This document shows positions 1 to 9,017 of a stretch of 34,289 nt of DNA, in pieces (within the stretch, counting starts at the first letter, position 1; each line of letters opens with the position of its first letter). The stretch spans positions 1 to 34,289 of the forward strand of contig JAFUAF010000003.1 in NCBI GenBank assembly GCA_017460805.1. Reading direction: 5' to 3'. The position numbers and the translations under genes were made by a program. A model generated the notes under the pieces. It saw only the letters and a program-made list of their open reading frames with translations. It was not told where the DNA came from and ran no database searches. Source of the stretch: Bacillota bacterium. Lineage in GTDB: Bacteria; Bacillota; Clostridia; Lachnospirales; CAG-274.

Positions 1-122
1 AACAGATTGAAAAAAATCTGTCATTTCAACTAATTTAATCTGACACCCATTTGACACCAAATTTATAAAATTTATGAAATTTTATGCCAAATTATTATAA
101 AAATCTAATCTCAAATATCTTC

Positions 123-157
123 TAAAAAGCCTTTGAGATACGCTATTTCAGAGGCTT
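123..157 (-). terminator. Rho-independent terminator of the Calx-beta gene
   Basis: On the minus strand the arms AAAGCCTCTGAAAT and ATCTCAAAGGCTTT pair, with G-U wobbles, around a short loop. The right arm runs into a T-rich stretch. It lies 13 nt past the stop codon of the minus-strand gene ending at 170, so it most likely ends that transcript. Confidence 0.7.
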
Positions 158-169
158 TCGCTTAATTCT

Positions 170-2053
170 TTAGGTCAAATGGAAAATCTCACTGAAAAAG
201 TATACTTTATCAAGCAAATAACCATATTTTGTTACGCTGTCGGGTGCAGTAAAGACTACTTGGCTGCCGTTGTTTGTATAAAAACCCGATACATCATCAC
301 CCGATGTCGTTTTTATATTAATACCGTTAAGCTTTACGGTCTTGCTTGTTTCGCCTTCAAAATAGGTCGTACCGCTATCACCTGTGATAAAGTCGATAAG
401 TTTTCTCTGCACCTCCTGATTGGGCTTGATTTCCGAAAAGCTGTATCTTGCCCAGTCTACACTGATACTTTCGCTGAAAAACAGAGAAGAAGGGTTTCCG
501 TTACTGGTATTTCTGACACCTATTTTAAGGTACAGTTCTTTGTAATTTTGATTCGGCGAAAGATTATAGTACGTGGGAGAAGAATTTCCCATTGTTACTC
601 CGTCTATTGAGCCTTCCCACGTTTTATCTATATCGGTCTCAAACCTTCCGTAACCGCTGCCGGTAACGAATGCATTAAGTGAAAAATTCTTGATACCCAA
701 TGTTTTTACAGGGTTTTGGGTAACATAAAAGCAATAATTTCCTTTGCCTGTTTGTGTAACATATTTGGTGTTTCCTTCATAATCTCCTTTATAACCGCTT
801 GAACCGGGACCGGTCTCCCAGTCCCAACCAACATACTTGTATGTATAGCTGCTGCCTAAATACTTTCCGCTTGCATAAGCCTCGACAGCTGCATTGTCCT
901 CGTCGGCGGAATAAGCCGTGACGGGGCTTTCGGCAGGAGTATGTATTTCGGTATCTTCGGGAGCTTCGTTTATATAAACGGTCGCAAGGGAATTGCCTAT
1001 GCGCACATCGTCATAACCCTCTAATTTAACACCGAATTTTGTCTTTTTGTTAAATTCTTTTGCGGTCACGGTCACGGTTTTTTCGGTTTCACCGGGGACA
1101 AAAGCAATCGTTTTGCCCACAAATTCCTCGTAAGCACCGCGGCAGTCGTCTATATTTACCGTTGAAACATAGACCGATGTAAAATACTGCAAACCGCTTG
1201 TTCTTCTAACCGTAACTTCCGCAGTCGGTTTGTCCTGCGTTAATGTTATCACCTTTGTATCTATCGAAACGGACGCTTCCTCGTGTTCCTCGTCGTCTAT
1301 AATGGAAACATAGGTCGTTGCATTGGCTTTCATTTCAACATCTTCGCCCTCTGCCCCTAAAATAGCCAGCATAAACATTTTGTCGCTTTCCGCAATATTG
1401 TTATCTTTGACAACAACGGTGATCTCCTTTTCGGCCTCGCCTGCCTTAAAGTGAACGATACCATCTGCGCCCTCCGCTTCGCCGAAATATTTGTACATTT
1501 CTTCAACGGACTTTTGCAGATCGTTTGGCGTAACTTCTTCCTCGTCCTTTGCCTTGGGCAAGTCAAGATACTGTGCCTGCGCCGATAACAGCGGAGAACC
1601 GCCAAACTCTGCCGGATCCAAAGGCTCGTTCGGATCTGCCTCTTCCGTTTGTTCATACACATCAAGTGCACCGCCCGAAACGGTCTCATCGGGCATAACG
1701 TACAATCCCGAACCCGAAATGCTTTCGTCATAAACAAACTCGCTTGGGTCGGGCTTAACGCCGCTCACCTTTTCAAGCACATTCCCGTCCTCGTCAAGTA
1801 TCTCATAATCCTTGCCGTAGGTCGAAAGGAAATCCGCCGCCTTGAATGCCACATCCGCACTTTCGGCAGTGCTGCCATAGCGTTTTATCTTTACCTTTAA
1901 TTCGCCGCCATTCTCGTTCACATCATAGTTTGCATACTCAAAGTCAAAATATGACGGTCCCGACGGTTCTTCGGCATGGGTAAACGACACCGAAGAAATA
2001 AGCATAACAGCAGACATCGCCGCGCTTATCATTTTTTTCAGCTTTCTTTTCAT
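170..2053 (-). CDS. Secreted Calx-beta domain surface protein
   Basis: 627 aa. Residues 1-27 form a Sec signal peptide: a Lys/Arg-rich start, a hydrophobic core, then the end FTHAEE. Two Calx-beta folds follow. The first starts at about residue 38 and contains the typical stretch TYGKDYEIL. It resumes after a long acidic insertion (about 85-200) with GIVHFKAGEAEKEITV and a DDE end. The second spans about 258-365 (ASVSID to ATVYINE). The rest, to residue 627, is beta-rich and unassigned. Calx-beta modules bind calcium or act as spacers in bacterial adhesins. No sortase motif, SLH or dockerin domain is present, so anchoring is unknown. The protein ends abruptly (SEIFHLT), which may be a truncated C-terminus. 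The start is supported by a GAGGGGC ribosome site; its start region resembles that of the upstream small ORF at 2229-2288. Only a weak promoter is visible directly upstream, so the promoter at 2369-2397 may serve it. Confidence 0.8.
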   Translation of the reverse strand: MKRKLKKMISAAMSAVMLISSVSFTHAEEPSGPSYFDFEYANYDVNENGGELKVKIKRYGSTAESADVAFKAADFLSTYGKDYEILDEDGNVLEKVSGVKPDPSEFVYDESISGSGLYVMPDETVSGGALDVYEQTEEADPNEPLDPAEFGGSPLLSAQAQYLDLPKAKDEEEVTPNDLQKSVEEMYKYFGEAEGADGIVHFKAGEAEKEITVVVKDNNIAESDKMFMLAILGAEGEDVEMKANATTYVSIIDDEEHEEASVSIDTKVITLTQDKPTAEVTVRRTSGLQYFTSVYVSTVNIDDCRGAYEEFVGKTIAFVPGETEKTVTVTAKEFNKKTKFGVKLEGYDDVRIGNSLATVYINEAPEDTEIHTPAESPVTAYSADEDNAAVEAYASGKYLGSSYTYKYVGWDWETGPGSSGYKGDYEGNTKYVTQTGKGNYCFYVTQNPVKTLGIKNFSLNAFVTGSGYGRFETDIDKTWEGSIDGVTMGNSSPTYYNLSPNQNYKELYLKIGVRNTSNGNPSSLFFSESISVDWARYSFSEIKPNQEVQRKLIDFITGDSGTTYFEGETSKTVKLNGINIKTTSGDDVSGFYTNNGSQVVFTAPDSVTKYGYLLDKVYFFSEIFHLT

Positions 2054-2113
2054 ATAGTCAGCCCCTCTCTTTTAAATGTATTTTACAAATGAAATATATA
2101 CAATGAATACAAC

Positions 2114-2219
2114 AAAAGCACACCCTGACAGATATTTTCGGAAGTTAAAACCTCCTCAAACCTTCACAATATCGCCACTAAAATGCCATTACGGTTGAAC
2201 TCACATAGAGTATGCTTTT
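2114..2219 (-). other. Long-range structured leader between small ORF and Calx-beta gene
   Basis: In the minus-strand transcript AAAAGCAUACUCU (2219-2207) can pair with AGGGUGUGCUUUU (2126-2114): 13 pairs, two of them U-G. The enclosed 80 nt can form inner helices, for example GAUAUU with AAUAUC and a small GGAGG/CUUCC hairpin. The right arm ends in U-rich sequence, so the whole could work as an attenuator or a protein-binding leader. The function is inferred; only the pairing is seen. The remaining intergenic stretch 2054-2113 is AT-rich and holds the Calx-beta ribosome site. Confidence 0.4.
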
Positions 2220-2228
2220 AATATGCCG

Positions 2229-2288
2229 TTATTTGCCTGTAAAAAAGGTCGCAGTTATGCCGCTTGCTTGAGAATACAGTCTTTTCAT
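2229..2288 (-). CDS. Small leader ORF, 19 aa (element copy 1)
   Basis: A 19-codon ORF (starts MKRLYSQ, ends FFTGK) with a strong ribosome site, AAGGGGCTGACA, 7 nt before ATG and a sigma-A promoter about 80 nt upstream. A homologous unit sits at 19092-19175. The shared DNA core is AAGCGGCAT-AACT-CGACCTTTTTT. The reading frame over this core differs between the copies, so what is conserved may be the RNA or the act of translation rather than the peptide. The ribosome site and first codons (GGGGCTGAC, ATGAAAAGA) closely match those of the Calx-beta gene downstream. I do not recognise the peptide. Confidence 0.45.
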   Translation of the reverse strand: MKRLYSQASGITATFFTGK

Positions 2289-2368
2289 AACTTGTCAGCC
2301 CCTTTTTTTAAATATTTTAATTATCGTATTATTTCAAAAAAAATTCCCGAAATATTATCTATAATATA

Positions 2369-2397
2369 ATTATAACAAATAATTTGTAATTTATCAA
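2369..2397 (-). promoter_or_regulatory. Sigma-A promoter of leader element copy 1
   Basis: Minus strand TTGATA (2397-2392), 17-bp spacer, TATAAT (2374-2369). It is followed by the conserved leader sequence TTTTTTTGAAATAATA that is also present in copy 2. Confidence 0.75.
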
Positions 2398-2407
2398 CAA
2401 AAAAAAA

Positions 2408-2635
2408 CCTCCAATACCTTACCAATCGGACATATAAGTTTTCGCCTGCTTTATTGCTGCATTTTTAATGTAATATTATGCGATAATAATCGGTGTATTC
2501 AAAATTCCTGCTGCTTTGCTTATCTGTGTAAATAGTCGATTTGGGCACATCGTATTTCGTTAAGGCTGTTATCTGCCTGCCCGCGTTTTGCTGTGCAGAC
2601 GATGCCCTTGCATAGCCGATATAATTATTAACCAT
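2408..2635 (-). pseudogene. Broken serine recombinase (resolvase/invertase) N-terminus
   Basis: The first ~45 residues match the catalytic domain of Tn3-type resolvases: IGYARASSAQQNAGRQ, where Y-x-R-x-S-S holds the catalytic serine, then TIYTDKQSSRNFE. The frame breaks after YYRIILH. Remnants that look like the next conserved block (KAGENLYVRLVRYW) continue past a stop to about 2410. Full-length resolvases have about 180-200 aa, so the rest of the catalytic domain and the whole DNA-binding domain are gone. The start at 2635 follows an AAAGGTG ribosome site. It is probably debris of the same insertion events as the neighbouring transposase remnant. Confidence 0.7.
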
Positions 2636-2677
2636 ATTTTTTAGCACCTTTCACCCCGAAATGTCGGGGTATTCTGA

Positions 2678-3604
2678 TACTATACCCATGCAGGACTCGG
2701 CTCCGAAAAAATAAGAAATTACAATCATCTCGGAAAGAGGGCTTTTATCGTTACTCAGTCTATCAAATAATTGAAAACCGAGGACAAAGATTGGGCATTG
2801 GATAAAACGGGATTTAAGCGAGTTTCCGATGATACTCCCATAGATATAACGGAACTTTCCGAAAATGACTGTGGGTTGTATTACAAAGAAGAACCTTACA
2901 CACCACAGACATTGCACCAAAGGCTGATAATAACCTATTCTCCAAAGTTTGCGCGCTATCAGCGAACTATTCGCGAAAATCAGGCAGAACGTGCAAAAAG
3001 CAAGATAAAAAACGGAGAAATTAAAAGAAACCGAAAAAATCCCACCGACCCTGCTCGTTTTATCGAAAAGACTGCTGTCACAAAAGACGGTGAAAAGGCG
3101 GATATATAATATTATCTTGATGAAGAAAAGGCAGAACAGGAAGCACTCTATGACGGTCTTTATGCCGTAGCAACAGACCTTTTAGACGACCCTGTTTCGG
3201 ATATTTTAAAAGTAAGTGAGGGACGCTGGGAAATAGAAGAATGCTTCAGAATTATGAAAACGGATTTTGAAGCGCGCCCCGTTTTTCTGCAAAACGAAAC
3301 CCGCATAAAAGCCCACTTTTTAACGTGTTTCCTTGGACTTGTGATCTACAGATACCTTGAAAAAAGCTTAGGCGGAGATTTTACTTGCGATGAAATTTTA
3401 AATACACTAAGAAATATGAACTTTGCAAGCGTTCAGGAACAGGGATTTATACCCGTATACCAAAGAACAAAACTTACGGATAGGCTCCACGATGTATGCG
3501 GATTTCACACAGATTATGAGTTTATACAATATTTTGTTGTCAATGTGGATATTGTTGACTCGGATGTGAATAAATGGTATAATAAAACAAGGAGACAAAT
3601 TTAA
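2678..3604 (+). pseudogene. IS4/IS1634-type transposase remnant with in-frame stops
   Basis: A single reading frame carries the central and C-terminal parts of an IS1634-like DDE transposase. It contains THAGLGSEKIRNYN and RAFIVTQSIK, then a stop (2768), then LKTEDKDWALDKTGFKRV and onward to a second stop (TAA 3107-3109). The conserved Y-(2)-R-x-x-IEECFRIMKTDF type block carrying the catalytic Glu follows, with ARPVFLQNETRIKAHF and a C-terminal tail ending at 3604. Both stops are in frame, so simple base changes inactivated it. The N-terminal part, including the first catalytic Asp, is missing. No terminal inverted repeats were identified. It cannot make an active transposase. Confidence 0.8.
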
Positions 3605-3638
3605 AGGAGACCATAAATCACAAGGGGGGATTGTTTAA

Positions 3639-5369
3639 ATGGGCAGAATTAAAAAGATAATCACTGTCATTTTTGCGGTCATGGCGGTATTGCTGATGCA
3701 GATATCGGTGTTTGCGTATGCGGGCAGCGGCAGCGAGTCAAGCCCGTACATCGTAAAAGATGGCAGTGAACTGGTGAAACTGACAAAGTACAGCGGCGAA
3801 AGATGGATAAGGATCGCCAACGATATAACCATTAATGAGGAAACGGGGAACCTCAATCCCGAAGGGACGAAGCATATCGACCTTGGCGGACATACCATAA
3901 AGGTTGATTATTTTTTGTTTATATATATCTATGCATCGGCAACATCAACATCATGCAAGCTGGAAATGAAAAACGGCAGGATAGTTATGAATGCTCCCGA
4001 ACGCAATGACGGACATCCCGCATTGCTGATGTATATGCCCAGAGGTAATGTGATATTTCGCGATATGACCATAGACGCAACTTTGCGTGATAAAGGCAGC
4101 GTTATTTTAAGAAACTATAATTACGGTGATTTTCAGACCAACGGTGTGCTTGAACTCTACAACTGTACAATAAACGACCACAGCCAATGCCAAACCACGG
4201 CTATACAATCAAGAGCATCATTTAAAATGGTAAATACCACCGTCACCTGCGATAACCCGAACAGTTACGCATTTACCATAATGGGTTCTTCTAATTGCTT
4301 TGATATGATAAATTCCAAATTAACGGGAAAGATCAGTATTGAGGACAGAGACGGTGACGAAGACAGAAAGAAAAGATATATCAATAATTGGATAAGCGAG
4401 ACCGAAAAAGGTGCCGTGATTATAGGTACGGAAGATAAAGAAAACGCAAGGATAGTTTCCGTAAATTACAACAAAGCCATACCTTACGGAGAATATGTTG
4501 CGGAAAGCAGTCCGACAATAGATATAAGTGCGACAAATCCCGAAAGTGAGACCTGCGGTCAGCCGCTTTTTTATAAGCTGGAATTCTATCACGCCGATGA
4601 TATAAAATGGTACATAGCCGCACGCATCGGAAAGCAAACGATACCAAGAGATATAGACTCTTTTGATGTTAAATACTATACATCAAAATCTCAGTCCCCT
4701 TACGGTTTCTATGATGCTGCATTAACGATACCCAATGTTGGTGAGGAATACGACGGATTGTGGATATGTGCCGAAGTAAGCGACGGCTATAAAGAAAAAA
4801 CTACCGAATGGTATGAAATTGTCGTTACCAAAGCAACGGTTAAAAGTCTGACTTTATATGACCTTGTTCCGCCCACGCAGGGTGTCGAACCCGTCGATAC
4901 GGATATGACTTTTTCAAAAGAAATGACTCAATGTATAGACAATGCGGTTGTAGGTTTTTATTACAAAATGCCCGATCAGCCTGTTGTGCATCCAAAGGCA
5001 GGACAGAAATATTATGTGTTTTTAAATATTACTCTGAAAGAAAAATACGCCTCTTTTGCACAGGACGAAAACGGGAATCCCACCGTTTCACTGAAATGGA
5101 ACGGTGTCGATATGTCCGAATTTGAGGAGATCTACAGAAAATATATAGATCCCACAGACGTGACCGTAGTATACCGCGGTGTCGTTCCCACAGCAAACGG
5201 CGATATAAATGCCGACGGCAATATAGACGATATAGATGCAGCGCTGCTGTTAAAGCATATATCAGGCACAAAACTTCTTACGGACGAAGAACTTAAACGT
5301 GCGGATATGGACAGCAACAAAAAATACAATATGCTTGATGTTATAGCTGTCTTGAACAAAGAAAACTAA
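3639..5369 (+). CDS. Secreted beta-helix protein with C-terminal dockerin
   Basis: 576 aa. Residues 1-27 form a signal peptide (Lys-rich start, hydrophobic core, cleavage near VFAYA). From about residue 60 to 230 there are short beta-strand repeats with patterns such as HIDLGGHTIKV, LEMKNGRIVMN and FKMVNTTV, as in right-handed parallel beta-helix (pectate-lyase-like) proteins. The middle (about 290-500) is unassigned and may be Ig-like. The last ~60 residues are a type I dockerin: DINADGNIDDIDAALLLKH, then ADMDSNKKYNMLDVIAVL, giving two Ca-binding loops. Dockerins attach proteins to cohesins of cellulosome-like complexes. No polysaccharide-lyase active site could be identified, so it may be a binding or structural component. 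The start has an AAGGGGGGA ribosome site. A paralogue follows 34 nt downstream. Confidence 0.82.
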   Translation: MGRIKKIITVIFAVMAVLLMQISVFAYAGSGSESSPYIVKDGSELVKLTKYSGERWIRIANDITINEETGNLNPEGTKHIDLGGHTIKVDYFLFIYIYASATSTSCKLEMKNGRIVMNAPERNDGHPALLMYMPRGNVIFRDMTIDATLRDKGSVILRNYNYGDFQTNGVLELYNCTINDHSQCQTTAIQSRASFKMVNTTVTCDNPNSYAFTIMGSSNCFDMINSKLTGKISIEDRDGDEDRKKRYINNWISETEKGAVIIGTEDKENARIVSVNYNKAIPYGEYVAESSPTIDISATNPESETCGQPLFYKLEFYHADDIKWYIAARIGKQTIPRDIDSFDVKYYTSKSQSPYGFYDAALTIPNVGEEYDGLWICAEVSDGYKEKTTEWYEIVVTKATVKSLTLYDLVPPTQGVEPVDTDMTFSKEMTQCIDNAVVGFYYKMPDQPVVHPKAGQKYYVFLNITLKEKYASFAQDENGNPTVSLKWNGVDMSEFEEIYRKYIDPTDVTVVYRGVVPTANGDINADGNIDDIDAALLLKHISGTKLLTDEELKRADMDSNKKYNMLDVIAVLNKEN

Positions 5370-5403
5370 AAAATAAAGAAAAGAGCAAAAGGGGGAAATA
5401 AAA

Positions 5404-8400
5404 ATGAACAGGATAAAAGCGATATTTGCGGTTTTATTTACCGCTGCGGCAATAATGCTTATGTGCGTATCGGCATTTGCTTCCGTTACGTGACGAGGTT
5501 CAAAAGAAGATCCTTATCTTGTAAGCACATATTCCGAACTGCGTACATACTGTCATAAAGGCGGTTATGTAAAACTAAACAACAGTATAGACTATACATG
5601 GACTTACGGTGAAAATATACAGATAAGTAATGAGACTTATCTCGACCTCGGCGGTCATGTGCTGACCGTTGACGGAACAGCCTCATCATCTGTCACAATG
5701 CTGTTTCAGGTAGATGGTTCGTTCATTCTTGACAGCAAAAACGGCGGTACGATAAGATATATCAATACCGACACATCGCAGGAAAGCTTCTATAGATGTG
5801 TGAGCGTCAGCAAAAACGGAAGTTTTATTATGAATAACGGTATTATAAACTGTACCAACAGTTATGGGGTAGATAATTCCGGTTATTTTGAACTTAACTA
5901 CGGATTTTTAACAACAGATTCAGGTCATGATACTGCTGTATGTAATAGAGCTACTATTGTTATGAACGGCGGAACATTAGGCTCGTCCGAATCCAAGACT
6001 TATGGCATTTCGGAATATGGTACAATTTATATGAACGGCGGCGAAATATATGGTTTGGCATATTCCATAGCCGGCATCGGCACTTATCTCAAAGGATATA
6101 TCAGCGCAGGTACGATATATAAAGGGCTCGGTGCTCCTACAAACGCAGATTCGGGGCTTACTGTCTCAACATTTGTCAGATATAAAGATAATATCCTGTC
6201 AATAAACGGCACCGAACGTACAGCGGATTATGTGGATCACATCTATTCATTCAGAATTGCAGGTACGGTTGTGTTTTCAAGAAAAAACAAGACGCAGGTA
6301 CCGCGTTTGCAGCTTATAAATGATGTAACACCCGTTGTGGGAAAGGCACCTGTTTTGCCCGAAGTTCCCGAAGGCGTGAATTATAAAATATCAAGTGCAA
6401 AATGGACTTCGGCAGGCACGGATAACGCGGTAACAAAATTTGAAAAAGACCAGACATATTTCCTTACCGTAAATCTGGTTCCGAAAGACAGTTCCTGCCT
6501 GATGCCGCAAGGTTTGAAATATGTATCGCTTTCCGATACGGATATGTCATACTGTACTGAACACGGTGTTACCGAAACGACCGACACAAGTGTTTCCGTG
6601 CGCTATACCTTTAAGTCAAAGCCCGATGTTTATTATATCACTTTTAACCCAAACGGCGGTTCCGGTGATATGGCTGAGATAGAGGTCGATAAAAATTCGG
6701 AATTTACTTTCCCCAAGTGTGATTTTACCGAACCGAAAGAAGACGGTTACAGAGTTGTTTTCAGCAATCATTGGAACGATGACGAAACAAATATCGCACA
6801 CATTGTCGGAAGTAAAATGACCATAAATTCCAACAAAACTTTTTCGCCTATATGGACAAGAACAAAGCTGCATACCGTAAGTTTTAACGCAAACGGCGGA
6901 ACAGGCACAATGCCAAACAGAATTATTGGACACGGCGAATACCTTTCCGATACAACGTGCAAATTCAGCCCTCCCGCGGGACAGAGTAACGATAATTGGG
7001 TGTTTGACGGCTGGTACACAAATTCGGCGTGTACTATCCCCTTTGACGAAACAAAACCGATACTGGGCGACATAACGCTCTATCCAAAGTGGATATGCTA
7101 TATACGCGAGGTCAGAAAGCAGATAGCCCTGCCAAATCTCGGCGAAGCTCCCGCTCAGCCTTGTGACTTTGTTATCGGTCAAAACGGAGAAACATTTATT
7201 GACCATTGCAATGCAACCGGAAGCTGGAGCCCCAATGACACCGAATTTCAATCGGGAAGATCTTATACAGTTACCCTTAACTTACAGACACAGGGCAGCG
7301 GCGAATACAGATTTTCGGAGGATACAAAGTTTTATATAAACCAAAATCCCGCAAAGACGGTCGAAATGCCAAATGCCAACACCGCCTTTATAACATACAC
7401 ATTTGACCCGATGTATTATGAAAAACTGCCGTTTGAAAAAGGCAGCACGGGAAAGACAGGCACAACGCTCAAACTCGATAAGGACGAGATAGATATAATA
7501 TGTGCGCAAAATGACGAACTTTTGGCAGCATATTTTGACGGCGACTATAACTTCACATGGTATGCCGACGGAAATCTTATAGACGGCGAAACAGGTATGG
7601 GACTGTATATCAAAGATGAATATGAGGGCAAGATCATATCTGCAAAAATGCACATACTCGGCAAATCATTGCCAAGTAATGAGATCACCGTACCTAAAAC
7701 GATCTACAAGGTAAGTTTCAATAAAGGCGAGGGTTACGGCACAATGTTAAGCGTGCAGGTCGAAAACGGCAATAAATATACCCTGCCCGAAAGCGGATTT
7801 ATAACTCCGTCGGGTAAATTATTTGAAAAATGGGATAAGGGCTATGCAGGCGAAGAGATAACCGTAACGGGAAATGTGGAACTGACTGCGCAATATTGCC
7901 TTTTAGGTGATGTGGATATGAACAACAAAACCGACAAAGAAGATGCGCGGCTTTATTTAAACCATATTTTCGGCATTAGCAAATTTAATGAAACACAGCT
8001 TTACCGTGCCGATATGAATAACGACGAAATGATAACTCTTGACGATGTGGAACTTATATGCGGTATATATGAGGTGAAATTCGACACACAGGGATATAGC
8101 TACAATTTTTGCCAACCGTATATCTTAGAAGGAGATCCAATGAATGATGATGTTGAAGTTCCCGAATGTGAGGGAATGTATTTCGGCGGCTGGTTCACCG
8201 ACCCTGAATGTACCGAAAAATATGATTTTAATACACCCGTAACTTCCGATTTTACACTTTATGCAAGGTGGGAGCAGGAGCTGCTCCTCGGTGACGTAAA
8301 CTGTGACGGCATTGTCGGCGAAACCGATGCAAAACTCTACTTAAAACATTTAAGCGGAGATCCCGGCAGTCAATTTTTATCGTTCCAGTTTGAACGCGCC

Positions 8401-8471
8401 GATGTAACAAAGATGGTGAAAAGGATATGCTTGATGTAATAGCAATACTGAAAATAGCTGATCAGGTATAA
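5404..8471 (+). pseudogene. Large beta-helix/InlB-repeat/dockerin surface protein, doubly broken
   Basis: From ATG 5404 (ribosome site GGGGG) the frame encodes a signal peptide ending CVSAFASVT, then TGA at 5491-5493. The same frame continues as RGSKEDPYLV, matching the paralogue upstream, and stays open to 8439. Modules in order: a beta-helix region with repeated MNGG-type turns, three Listeria-Bacteroides (InlB B-type) repeats (FNPNGGSGDM, FNANGGTGTM, FNKGEGYGTM), a dockerin-like pair of loops (GDVDMNNKTDKEDARLYLNH, ADMNNDEMITLDDVEL), a fourth InlB-like repeat ending in TLYARW, and a final dockerin. In the final dockerin a one-base loss near 8410 shifts the frame; restoring it gives KDGEKDMLDVIAILKIADQV and a stop at 8469-8471. 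Intact, it would be about 1022 aa. ATG 5659 could start an ORF but has no signal peptide and a poor ribosome site. Confidence 0.85.
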
Positions 8472-8478
8472 AAACTAA

Positions 8479-8752
8479 GGGGGCTGTCGCGTTAAGACAT
8501 TCCCATAAACAAGAAAAGACTCATTCCATAAAGGTTTGAGTCTTTTTTGCTTTCGGGGTATAATTAAGTTACGAAAAAAATCCAATACGAAAGCAGGTTA
8601 ATTATATCGTGAAAACATCAACAAATCAACTCATTTTACCATTAAATTTACAATACATTCTTCCCGAGGACGATCCTGTCATACTTTTCAACGAAATTTG
8701 CGAACAATTAGACTTTGAAAATTTACGTTTTTTAAAGCGAAAGGTCTGCTAA
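8479..8752 (+). mobile_element. 5' end of an IS1182-like element with truncated transposase
   Basis: The sequence GGGGGCTGTCGCGTTAA resembles the terminal inverted repeat of IS1182-type elements. It is followed by a hairpin and, from GTG 8609, a 47-codon ORF resembling the transposase N-terminus: TNQLILPLNLQYILPEDDPV, then FNEICEQLDFENL. It stops at 8750-8752, and little recognisable transposase remains after that. No matching right-end repeat is visible before 9017. The element is a dead stub that inserted just behind the broken dockerin gene. Confidence 0.65.
8514..8548 (+). terminator. Terminator-like hairpin inside the IS stub
   Basis: AAAAGACTCA pairs with TGAGTCTTTT and is followed by further T residues. 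It would stop transcription arriving from the dockerin genes before it reaches the transposase stub. Confidence 0.6.
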
Positions 8753-9017
8753 TGGTATGGCAAGCTTCGGTAAAAATAATTCTTATAATAATTCGAAACA
8801 GAATGTATGTATGTGCTATAAAAACACTCATACAAGTAACAGCGGAAAATGTGTCTTTGGTTATTATCACATTTCCCGCTGTTTGATTTATTTTGAGACA
8901 GAAGTAAACTAACTGTTTTAATGTTTTAACAGATTTACGAGGTGTGTACCTCAAACATACCTCCGTCCCCTGTATGATACTTTACAAATACTCCAAGAGG
9001 ATCATTCTATTGATCGT
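8753..9017. other. Gene-free AT-rich stretch, probable IS debris
   Basis: No ORF with a ribosome site or recognisable protein was found on either strand. The stretch joins the IS1182-like stub to the SLH fragment and is probably degraded transposon sequence. No second copy of the terminal inverted repeat was found here. Confidence 0.4.

Noticed and set aside
3-20. Small inverted repeat CAGATT/AATCTG at the left edge
   Set aside because: Only six pairs, in AT-rich sequence, with no associated gene; likely chance.
5404-5500. TGA at 5491 read as an amino acid (recoded TGA or alternative code)
   Set aside because: prfC, the RelB-type gene and the APH-fold kinase all end in TGA, and no selenocysteine insertion structure was recognised; a nonsense mutation is simpler.
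6616-7251. 211-codon minus-strand ORF opposite the broken dockerin gene
   Set aside because: The plus strand carries clear InlB-type repeats here; the minus ORF has no ribosome site or family match.
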